Position numbers and translations under genes: made by a program. The notes beneath the pieces are model-generated. The model worked only from the letters and a program-made list of their open reading frames with translations, was not told the DNA's origin and searched no databases. Shown here piece after piece: positions 7,886 through 14,946 of a stretch of DNA of 64,000 bases. Every line of letters starts with the position of its first letter. Positions within the stretch are counted from its first letter, which is position 1. Source of the stretch: Chloroflexota bacterium (GTDB lineage: Bacteria; Chloroflexota; Anaerolineae; Aggregatilineales; Phototrophicaceae); contig JACAER010000037.1 of NCBI GenBank assembly GCA_013388745.1, positions 1 through 64,000 on the forward strand, read 5' to 3'.

Positions 7886-9112
7886 ATGAGCGGCGAAACG
7901 TTAGAAGTCGAAATTATCGCGATGGCGCACGGCGGCAGCGGGCTGGGGCGCGCGGGCAAACGCACGGTCTTCGTCCCGCGCACCATTCCCGGCGAACGGG
8001 TATTGGCGCGCGTGACGCAGGACAAGGGGCGCGTGCTGTTGGCCGAAGGGCTGCGCCTGCTGGAGGCCTCCGCCGACCGTGTATATCCGCGCTGCGCGCA
8101 TTTTGGCAAAGGCTGCTGTTCGCACTGGCAGCACATCGACTATCCGGCGCAGCTTTTGCTCAAACAGGATGTGCTGGCCGACCAGTTGCAACGTGTGGGC
8201 GAACTGCCAGAAGCGACCATCGCGGCGGCGCTGCGCCCGCTGATCGCCAGCCCGCTGCTGTGGGGCTATAATCATCATATGACGCTGCACGCCGCGCCGG
8301 ACGGCCAACTGGGGCTGCCGGCCGCCGCCGCCATCGTGCCGCTGGACGAATGCGCGCTGCTGCACCCCGATCTCTGGGCGCTGTACGAAGCGCTGGAACT
8401 CGAACTCGACGGCCTGAAACGCCTGCGCCTGCAAATCGGCACTGAGGGCGATCATATGCTGATTCTGTCGATGGCCGACGATCAGGCGCCGGCGCTGGAA
8501 GCCGATATAGCCGCCAGCGTCAACCTGCTGCTGGAAGACAATACAGCGGTGAATCTGATCGGCGATCTGCACACGCGCTGCGCCGTGCGCGGGCGCATGT
8601 TCCGTGTAACAGCGGGGAGCAGCGTGCGCGCTAATTTTTCGCAGTACGACAACCTGATCAGCACCGTCGTGGCGCTGCTGGCGCCCGCCGCTGATGAGCA
8701 TATCCTGGACTTATACGGCGGCGCCGGCTTCTTCAGCGCCTTTATCGCCCCGCACGCCGCGCAGGTCACGCTGGTGGACAGCTACGCGCCGGCTGTGACA
8801 GATGCCAAAGAAAACCTGGGCGATTTTCACAATGTCAGCGTGCGCAAAAGCACCGTCGAAGCGGCCTTGAACGACCTCAGCGCCGCCGCCGCCGTGCTCG
8901 ACCCGCTGCCCGCCGGGCTGAGCATCGAAGCCATCGATGCGCTGGGGGCGCGCAAGTTGTCGCGGCTGGTGTATGTGAGCAGCGACCCGGCGACTCTGGC
9001 GCGCGACGCGCAGCGTTTGCTGCGGCACGGCTATCGTTTGCAGGTCGTCCAGCCGCTCGATCTGGCCCCGCACACCTACTATATCGACAGCGTGGCCTTG
9101 TTCACACGCTGA
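7886..9112 (+). CDS. RlmD/TrmA-family RNA uracil-5-methyltransferase-like protein, probably not canonical
   Basis: The 408-residue protein has a TRAM domain (1-55), a Cys-rich segment (C70, C77, C78, then 'HWQHI'), and a SAM-binding Rossmann domain ('ILDLYGGAGFFSAFIA', 'VTLVDSYAPAVTDAKENL'). Family enzymes methylate U in 23S rRNA or tRNA using a Cys nucleophile in 'YVSCNPATLARD' and a 'DPPR' motif. Here these read 'YVSSDPATLARD' (S366 at the Cys position) and 'DPLPAGL' (D339). The iron-sulphur motif CGGC reads GCCS. It may be an inactive or repurposed paralogue. The start ATG follows GAAGGAC. Confidence 0.85.
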   Translation: MSGETLEVEIIAMAHGGSGLGRAGKRTVFVPRTIPGERVLARVTQDKGRVLLAEGLRLLEASADRVYPRCAHFGKGCCSHWQHIDYPAQLLLKQDVLADQLQRVGELPEATIAAALRPLIASPLLWGYNHHMTLHAAPDGQLGLPAAAAIVPLDECALLHPDLWALYEALELELDGLKRLRLQIGTEGDHMLILSMADDQAPALEADIAASVNLLLEDNTAVNLIGDLHTRCAVRGRMFRVTAGSSVRANFSQYDNLISTVVALLAPAADEHILDLYGGAGFFSAFIAPHAAQVTLVDSYAPAVTDAKENLGDFHNVSVRKSTVEAALNDLSAAAAVLDPLPAGLSIEAIDALGARKLSRLVYVSSDPATLARDAQRLLRHGYRLQVVQPLDLAPHTYYIDSVALFTR

Positions 9113-9399
9113 AGGCGGCAAGAACGGCGCACGCCCATACAGTTTAAGAAATTGTTTGAACTCCTCGATGGAGACCTGGCACCCCGGCAGCCGGACACTT
9201 TAGTCTGGCGGCGTCTATTGGCTTAACCCGCTTGCTATATGCGCATAAGCAAATTTATGATGTTTGTATAAAAAATCTCTATGAATTTTGTAATCGTTTT
9301 CCTTCCCTCGTTCCTGTAATTTCTCTACACTCTGAGTAACCCCTTGTAACATGTACGGGGGCACTAATGAAGCAATGGGTAGCAGGAGTCACCGGCATC

Positions 9400-9609
9400 A
9401 TGGCAGAGAAAGTTAAAGGTACGGTTAAGTGGTTTAGTCCCGAAAAAGGTTATGGCTTTATTACACCCGAAGATGGCACTGATGTTTTTGTCCATTACAG
9501 CGCTATCCAGATGAACGGCTACCGCACGCTGGAAAAGGGCACGCAGGTCGAATTTGAAGTGATCGAAGGGCCGAAAGGCAAACAGGCCAACGGCGTCATC
9601 CAGGTCTAG
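9400..9609 (+). CDS. cspA-like: Cold-shock protein (CSD family)
   Basis: The 69-residue single cold-shock domain has RNP1 'KGYGFI' and RNP2 'VFVHYS'. It binds single-stranded RNA or DNA as a chaperone. An in-frame ATG at 9367 would add eleven residues. The ATG at 9400 ([12 protein letters not shown]) fits the family N-terminus and has CAGGAG upstream. The preceding 290 bp is AT-rich and holds no gene, which suits the long leader that such genes often have. Confidence 0.93.
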   Translation: MAEKVKGTVKWFSPEKGYGFITPEDGTDVFVHYSAIQMNGYRTLEKGTQVEFEVIEGPKGKQANGVIQV

Positions 9610-9634
9610 GCGCGCGGCCCGCCCCACGATTCTT

Positions 9635-9663
9635 TGACCCATCCAACAGCGGTGGGTCTTTTT
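9635..9663 (+). terminator. Terminator of the cold-shock gene
   Basis: A GACCCA/TGGGTC stem is followed by TTTTT, 25 nt after the stop codon. Confidence 0.8.
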
Positions 9664-9691
9664 CTGGGCGGCGCGCGTTACAATAGACGCG

Positions 9692-9811
9692 ATGCCGATC
9701 CTTGTACGCCCCTCGATCCTCTACTCGGACCGCTATCTTAACGCCCTGCGCGAATTCCAGGCGGCAGGCCGCCAGGCCGACATGGACACACGCGCTGCTG
9801 GATCGTCGTGA
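9692..9811 (+). pseudogene. Acetyltransferase N-terminal remnant
   Basis: A 39-codon frame from an ATG at 9692 reads 'MPILVRPSILYSDRYLNALR', then 'EFQAAGRQADMD', and stops. This resembles the first residues of GNAT-family acetyltransferases (a start followed by 'YLDALREF...GR'). No continuation was found in any frame downstream to 10133, so the rest of the gene appears deleted. The 322 bp from 9812 to 10133 holds no other gene; it is AT-rich near its end and carries an inverted repeat. Confidence 0.45.
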
Positions 9812-10056
9812 GCTGAGCTGCTGCGCGCGCCTGCGTTGGCGCTGCGGTGATCAGGAATGCTCAGTGACGGGAAGCGCCGTTTGGCCGCAGGCCGGGCTTG
9901 GGGCCATTCGCTGTTATTCATATTTATGCTGCGAGCATTTCCCTGTCCAATTAGGCTGGCTGGTTAGCTTAGCCATCTGGCGGAATAAGACTCGCCATCT
10001 GGCGAGGCGAAGTTGTGAATTTATCGTTTATTTTTAGAGAAACTGTCAAATTTGTG

Positions 10057-10082
10057 ATAACACAATCTTTAAACAGTGTTAT
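10057..10082. promoter_or_regulatory. Inverted repeat upstream of the 7TM histidine kinase
   Basis: ATAACAC (10057-10063) and GTGTTAT (10076-10082) form a perfect 7-bp inverted repeat with a 12-nt spacer, 52 nt before the kinase start. It could be an operator or a leader hairpin. Confidence 0.35.
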
Positions 10083-10133
10083 AAAGAAGTAGGGGGTATC
10101 ACAAGTATATTTGGCGACCCATGAGGTAAGGCA

Positions 10134-12035
10134 ATGCAAACGTCACCATACCTGATTCCGCTGGCGGCGGCGACGCTGGTGGCGCTGGGGCTGACCGTGT
10201 TGAGCTGGCGGCGGCGCAGCACACCCGGCGTGGTGTATTTCACCGTGCTGATGATCAGCATCACGATCTGGTGCGTAGCCGCGCTGGCCGAAATTATGTT
10301 GGCTGACCTGCCCGGCAAAATCCTGTGGTCCAAGGTCAGCTACATTGGCCTGTGCAGCATTATCTGGGCATGGCCGAGTTTCGTCTGGTCACAAACCGGG
10401 CGCGAACGCTGGCTGACACGCCGCAACCTGATTCTGCTGGCGATCGAGCCGGTGGTGATGCTGCTGCTGGTGTGGACGAACGAGCTGCACCTGCTGATCT
10501 GGCCGACGCTTGATCTGGTGAATATCGACGGCATGATCATTGGCGATTATGGGCACGGCTTTGTCTTCTGGATTCACGCGGGCTATGCCTATCTGGTGCT
10601 GCTTTCCAGCACGGTTCTGCTCGGCTATTCGCTGCTGCGCGCCAGCAGTATTTATCGCGGGCAGGCCTTTGTGCTGCTGGTGGCGACGACGGTGCCGTGG
10701 ATAGGCAACGCGCTGTATCTGATGAACTTCAGCCTGGTGGATCTGACGCCTTTCGGTTTCATCGTCACCGGCATCGCCTGCGCCTGGGGGCTGCTGCGCT
10801 TCCGCCTGCTGGATATTGTGCCGGTCGCACGCGAAACTGTCATCGAAAATATGCCCGATGGGGTGCTGGTGCTGGACGGGCAGCAGCGGGTGGTGGATCT
10901 GAACACTGCGGCGCTCAATATGCTCGGCAGCACCAAAGAGCAGCTTCTGGGCAGCAGCATCGGCAGCGCTATGCCGGTGCTCTTTGAAATGTTCGATAAC
11001 ACCCAGAGCCGCCCCAACCGCTGGCAGGAAATTGTCTGGCGCGGGCACACCTACGAAGTGCAGATCACGACGCTGCGTGACCGCAGGCGCCGGGTGCGCG
11101 GGCGCACGGTGCTGCTGCACGATGTCAGCGAGCGCAAAGAGGCCGCACAGCGCATCGAAAGCCAGAATCAAGCGTTGGGGCAGGCCAACCGCGAACTGGA
11201 GATCGCGCGGCGGCAGGCCGAAGACGCCACCGCGCTCAAAAGCCAGTTTCTCGCCACTATGTCGCACGAGCTGCGCACGCCGCTGACCGCCGTCATCGGC
11301 TATACTGAGATTCAATTGGCGGGCATGTGTGGGCCGCTGAACGATGAACAAACGCTGTACCAGCAGCGGGTGCTGGCCAACGCCGAACACCTGCTCAAGC
11401 TGATTAACGAGATTCTCGATCTGGCGAAAATCGAAGCCGGGCGCAGCGAAATCAACAAGAAGCCCTTCCGCCTGCAAGCGTGGATCGATCAGGTGGGGGA
11501 ACATGTGCGCGGGCTGGCGCAGGAAAAGGGGCTGAAGCTGGAATACACGCTGGCGGCGGATTTGCCCGAAGAGCTTTTGGGCGATTCGGCGCGCCTCAAG
11601 CAGATCGCGATCAATTTGTTGGGCAACGCCATCAAATTTACGGAAAAAGGCTTTGTCAAACTGGAAGTATGCCGCCAGGACAACGAGAACTGGGCGCTGA
11701 TTGTCAGCGACAGCGGCATCGGCATCCCGGCGCATATGCAGGAAGTGATTTTTGAGGAATTTCGGCAGGTGGATAGCAGTTCGACGCGCAGCTACGGCGG
11801 CACGGGATTGGGGTTAGCGATTGTGCGCAAACTGGTACTGCTGATGGGCGGGCAGATTCGTCTGCAAAGTCAGGTCGGCGCCGGCAGCACGTTCAGCGTG
11901 ATCCTGCCGCTGCTTGCTGTCCAACCCGAAGTGGAAGCTGCCACTGGAGCGCTCAACGGCGCCGCCAGCCACGCCAGTATCGGGACGCTGAACGGCGTTT
12001 CCGCCGGGACATCCGCCGCTGCGTCCGCTGAATGA
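10134..12035 (+). CDS. Sensor histidine kinase: 7TM-like N-terminus, PAS, HisKA, HATPase
   Basis: The 633-residue protein has about seven membrane helices in residues 1-215, in the style of the histidine-kinase N-terminal 7TM region. A PAS domain follows (about 230-345, 'VIENMPDGVLVLDGQQRVVDL'), then the dimerisation domain with 'FLATMSHELRTPL' (phospho-accepting H378), and an ATPase domain ('DSARLKQIAINLLGNAIKF', 'IVSDSGIGIPAHMQE', 'GGTGLGLAIVRKL'). The signal is unknown. The next two genes are single receiver-domain regulators, so this kinase probably phosphorylates one or both. Confidence 0.92.
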   Translation: MQTSPYLIPLAAATLVALGLTVLSWRRRSTPGVVYFTVLMISITIWCVAALAEIMLADLPGKILWSKVSYIGLCSIIWAWPSFVWSQTGRERWLTRRNLILLAIEPVVMLLLVWTNELHLLIWPTLDLVNIDGMIIGDYGHGFVFWIHAGYAYLVLLSSTVLLGYSLLRASSIYRGQAFVLLVATTVPWIGNALYLMNFSLVDLTPFGFIVTGIACAWGLLRFRLLDIVPVARETVIENMPDGVLVLDGQQRVVDLNTAALNMLGSTKEQLLGSSIGSAMPVLFEMFDNTQSRPNRWQEIVWRGHTYEVQITTLRDRRRRVRGRTVLLHDVSERKEAAQRIESQNQALGQANRELEIARRQAEDATALKSQFLATMSHELRTPLTAVIGYTEIQLAGMCGPLNDEQTLYQQRVLANAEHLLKLINEILDLAKIEAGRSEINKKPFRLQAWIDQVGEHVRGLAQEKGLKLEYTLAADLPEELLGDSARLKQIAINLLGNAIKFTEKGFVKLEVCRQDNENWALIVSDSGIGIPAHMQEVIFEEFRQVDSSSTRSYGGTGLGLAIVRKLVLLMGGQIRLQSQVGAGSTFSVILPLLAVQPEVEAATGALNGAASHASIGTLNGVSAGTSAAASAE

Positions 12036-12050
12036 ATGAGAGGAACGACG

Positions 12051-12491
12051 ATGACAGATATGGACAGCGTGAAACAATGGACGGTGTTGGTGGTGGACGA
12101 CGAACCGGATAATATCGGCGTGGTCGAAAAACTGCTGACATTTTACGGCGCGAAGGTCTGGACGGCGAGCAACGGGATGCAGGCGCTGCAAATTTTGAAC
12201 GAAATCACGCCAAGCTTTATTCTGCTCGATCTATCGATGTCGGTCATGGACGGTTGGGAGACGCTGAAGGCAATCCAGGCACAGCAAAAGCTGGCGCAGG
12301 TGCCGGTGATCGCGCTGACGGCGCACGCCATGAGCGGTGATCTGGAGCGGGTGCAGGCGGCGGGCTTTAACGGTTATATTCCCAAGCCGCTGCGTTTGGC
12401 GACATTTTTGATGGACATTCGCCAATGTTTGGCGGGTGGACAAGGACGGACAACGGATGAGTTTCGATCAGTGGAAAGTGCTCCTCGTTGA
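12051..12491 (+). CDS. Single-domain response regulator
   Basis: The 146-residue protein consists of one receiver domain. It has acidic 'VVDDEPD', phospho-acceptor D60 in 'FILLDLSMSVMDGW', the Thr in 'ALTAHA', and Lys in 'YIPKPL'. There is no DNA-binding output domain, only a short tail, so it acts by protein contact or in a phosphorelay. ATG 12051 is preferred over ATG 12036 because GAGAGGA lies 6 nt before it. It lies 15 nt after the kinase. Confidence 0.9.
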   Translation: MTDMDSVKQWTVLVVDDEPDNIGVVEKLLTFYGAKVWTASNGMQALQILNEITPSFILLDLSMSVMDGWETLKAIQAQQKLAQVPVIALTAHAMSGDLERVQAAGFNGYIPKPLRLATFLMDIRQCLAGGQGRTTDEFRSVESAPR

Positions 12492-12834
12492 GGACGAGTA
12501 CGACAGCGTACAGACGATTTCCAAGATTCTGCGCCATTATGGCATCGCGGTAGAGACGGCGCATAATGGCCGCGAGTGCCTGGCGGTGATGGAACGTTCG
12601 CTGCCGACAGTGGTGGTGATGGATCTGATGATGCCGGAGATGGATGGCTGGCAAACGCTGGCGCGGATCCGCGCCGATTCGCATCTGGCGCAGGTGCCGG
12701 TGGTGGCGGTGACCGCTTATTATTCCTTCGACGTGGCAGAAGATGCGCACAAGGCGGGCTTCGACGGTTACTTCAAGAAGCCGGTGAGCGCCACGGGCTT
12801 TGTGCAGCAGTTGGCGCATATCGTGGGCGAATAA
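12457..12834 (+). CDS. Single-domain response regulator
   Basis: The 125-residue receiver-only protein has 'LVEDEYDS', phospho-acceptor D56 in 'VVMDLMMPEMDGW', 'AVTAYYS', and 'YFKKPV'. Its start overlaps the end of the preceding regulator by 35 nt, a sign of translational coupling. Together with the 7TM kinase it makes a three-gene phosphotransfer unit. The two receivers are only moderately alike, so they are not a recent duplication. Confidence 0.9.
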   Translation: MSFDQWKVLLVEDEYDSVQTISKILRHYGIAVETAHNGRECLAVMERSLPTVVVMDLMMPEMDGWQTLARIRADSHLAQVPVVAVTAYYSFDVAEDAHKAGFDGYFKKPVSATGFVQQLAHIVGE

Positions 12835-12994
12835 GCGCCAAGCCCTTCAATGTAGGAAGGTGTGTGGCGCGGGGGACACAGGCACAGGACGCGCGCTTAA
12901 ACCTCAGCCACTGCCCTCTCCATGTGCGGGGCTGGCGGGGGCGGGTAGGCGCGCGGCGTGAGGGGGGCGCTGGCCGTTTTTTGTGTTTGCGCCG

Positions 12995-13022
12995 CCTCTG
13001 CGCTACTCTTGGCGCAGAGGGG
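12995..13022 (+). promoter_or_regulatory. Hairpin enclosing the Shine-Dalgarno of the TIR gene
   Basis: CCTCTGCGC (12995-13003) pairs perfectly with GCGCAGAGG (13012-13020) across an 8-nt loop. The ribosome site AGAGGGG (13016-13022) lies in the 3' arm, 7 nt before the ATG at 13030. The arrangement would limit translation. There is no T-run, so it is unlikely to be a terminator. Confidence 0.55.
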
Positions 13023-13029
13023 ACACACT

Positions 13030-14865
13030 ATGGAATTTGACGTTTTTCTCTCTTACAGCCGCCGCGACAGCGACATTTTCGGCCGTGTGCGCGATGATTT
13101 GCGCGCCGCCGGTTTGCGCGTCTGGACGGACGAGTCGCTGACTCCCGGCACCCCCGATTGGGCGCGCGAGATCGAACGCGCTATCAAAGCGCGCTGCCGC
13201 ACGCTGGTGGTGCTGTGTTCGCCCGCTTCGTATGAGTCGGAGTGGGTGCGGCGTGAGCTGGCGCTGGCCGATGCCGAACACAAGCCTATTTTCCCGCTGT
13301 GGATCGCCGGCGAAGACGCCAGCGACGCGATCCCGCTGCAACTGCTGACGACGCAGTATCTCGACGCGCGCGCCGGGCGTTATGGCGACGCGCTAACGGC
13401 GCTGGTGGACGCGCTGCGCCAAGCGGATGTGCCGCGCCAACCGACGGCGCAAAAACCGGTCACATTTCACCCGCCGACAACGACCGAAGCCAGCAAAACC
13501 ATGCAGCGCCGGCTGGAAGCCGCGATGCCCAAACAGGCCAAAAGGGGCGCCAACAGCGAAGTGTGGGTCAAAATTTCGCTGCCGAAGTCGCGCGGGCTGC
13601 GCGGCGAACTGCCCGCCGAAGTCGAATCGGGCGAGGTGATCGAACGCAGCGATGTGCGCGGCAGCGCCTTTCCTTTCGCTTTCCCGCTGGACGCGCGCAC
13701 CGGGCTGCCGCTGGCCGGGCGCTGCTGTGTCGAAGCGCTCAGCGACGAATTTGAGGCGCAGGTCGTGAGCGGCAAGAGCGATCTGTGCGGCGGCGCGCAG
13801 GCCGAACTGGAAATCGCGCCGGAATTTGATTCGCGCACGGTGATTTTTAAACTGCTGCCGAAGCGTGTTTTTGCTGGGCGCGCGCGCGTGCAGATCGTCG
13901 TGTATCATCAGGACAAAGTGATCGCCCAGACCTCTGTCTCTACCGAAGTCGTAGAGGCTGTGCAGCAGCCGGCCTGGGTGCTGGCGGCGCTGACGCTGCC
14001 GCTGATGCTGGGCGGGACAACAGGCGCCGCGCGGCAAAGTGTGGCGGGAGAACTGCCCGCGCCGGCAGAAGCCGAAAAACGCGCGCGCAAAGAACGCAAA
14101 GAAGATGAACGGCTGTCACCTGGAGACGAAAGAGGCACGGGCGAAGCCAGTCTGGATCTGGATGATGCGCTGGAGCAGTCCGACGCGCCGGGCAAACCAG
14201 CGCCGGCCGCGCCGCCGCAGGCAAGACCGAGCACGCCGCCGATAACGCCCCCGGCCACATCGGCGACGTTTGTTGAAGTCGAGCTGGGACCGCGCAAGAG
14301 TTTGCCGCTCAGCAGCGCCTTCACCGCTGCCGTCGTGCTGATTTTTGTGCTGATGGCGCTGGCCTGTGTGGTGTTCGTGATTCTGCCGCTGCTGCAAGGC
14401 ACATCACAGAACAGCGCGCCCCCGCCGACAGTTTCCCCTACGGCCACACCCACGCTCAGCGCGACCAGCGCGGCAGCCGCGACCGCCGCCCCCGCCGACC
14501 TGGTGGTCGTCTCGTTTACCGGGCAGCAAAATCTGACGTTCGCGGATGACGACGAGGGGGTGGCGGTCACTTATACGGCGCTCATTACCAATCTGGGCGG
14601 CACGGCAACAGGCGATTTTGTCGCCCGGTTGGTGATCCAGCCGGAAGAACGCACGCTGGATTTTAACATCGCGTCGCTGGGCCCCGGCGAGGCCGTCAGC
14701 CTGCCGCTGGATGTCTGGCTGCCGCAGCCGGGGACCTATACGCTGACGCTCGACGTGGATTACAGGCGCGACGTGGCCGAAAGTTCAGAGGTGAACAACG
14801 TCGCCACGCTCTATCTCAGCGCAGCCGCCGCGCCGGAGGATGACGGCAGCGCCAATATGCCCTGA
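13030..14865 (+). CDS. TIR-domain membrane protein with extracytoplasmic CARDB domain
   Basis: The 611-residue protein starts with a TIR domain (about 1-125): 'FDVFLSYSRRDSDIF', 'GLRVWTDESLTPGTPDW', 'LVVLCSPASYESEWVRREL'. E76 falls at the catalytic Glu position of TIR NADases ('SEWVRREL'). Residues about 170-320 form a beta-rich region I do not recognise, followed by an acidic/Pro-rich linker, a TM helix (about 432-457), a Thr/Pro stretch, and a CARDB-like immunoglobulin domain (about 495-600, 'LVVVSFTGQQNLTF', 'ITNLGGTATGDF', 'DVAESSEVNNVATLYL'). The likely topology is TIR inside and CARDB outside. ATG 13030 opens the TIR fold directly; a longer frame exists. Confidence 0.88.
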   Translation: MEFDVFLSYSRRDSDIFGRVRDDLRAAGLRVWTDESLTPGTPDWAREIERAIKARCRTLVVLCSPASYESEWVRRELALADAEHKPIFPLWIAGEDASDAIPLQLLTTQYLDARAGRYGDALTALVDALRQADVPRQPTAQKPVTFHPPTTTEASKTMQRRLEAAMPKQAKRGANSEVWVKISLPKSRGLRGELPAEVESGEVIERSDVRGSAFPFAFPLDARTGLPLAGRCCVEALSDEFEAQVVSGKSDLCGGAQAELEIAPEFDSRTVIFKLLPKRVFAGRARVQIVVYHQDKVIAQTSVSTEVVEAVQQPAWVLAALTLPLMLGGTTGAARQSVAGELPAPAEAEKRARKERKEDERLSPGDERGTGEASLDLDDALEQSDAPGKPAPAAPPQARPSTPPITPPATSATFVEVELGPRKSLPLSSAFTAAVVLIFVLMALACVVFVILPLLQGTSQNSAPPPTVSPTATPTLSATSAAAATAAPADLVVVSFTGQQNLTFADDDEGVAVTYTALITNLGGTATGDFVARLVIQPEERTLDFNIASLGPGEAVSLPLDVWLPQPGTYTLTLDVDYRRDVAESSEVNNVATLYLSAAAAPEDDGSANMP

Positions 14866-14891
14866 AACCTGGCGCAAGGCCAAAAATACAA

Positions 14892-14924
14892 CGCCCCTTC
14901 CTCTGCCGGGCAAAAGAAGGGGCG
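14892..14924. terminator. Hairpin between convergent genes
   Basis: CGCCCCTTC (14892-14900) pairs with GAAGGGGCG (14916-14924). It lies between the TIR and peptidase genes. On the minus strand TTGTATTTTTGG follows, so it may serve either strand. Confidence 0.65.
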
Positions 14925-14946
14925 CGGGGCTTCGACACACGGCGGC

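Noticed and set aside
9702..10037. 111-codon frame downstream of the cold-shock gene
   Set aside because: Low-complexity Arg/Cys/Trp-rich sequence without a ribosome site; the acetyltransferase remnant lies in another frame of the same region.
10389..11735. 448-codon antisense frame inside the 7TM histidine kinase gene
   Set aside because: The composition is rich in Arg, Gln and His without domain pattern, typical of antisense frames; the sense strand encodes a complete kinase.
12835..12994. Possible shared repeat with 54180-54235 (both contain a GGGACACAGGC-like string)
   Set aside because: The similarity is about ten bases and does not extend; chance in GC-rich DNA is likely.
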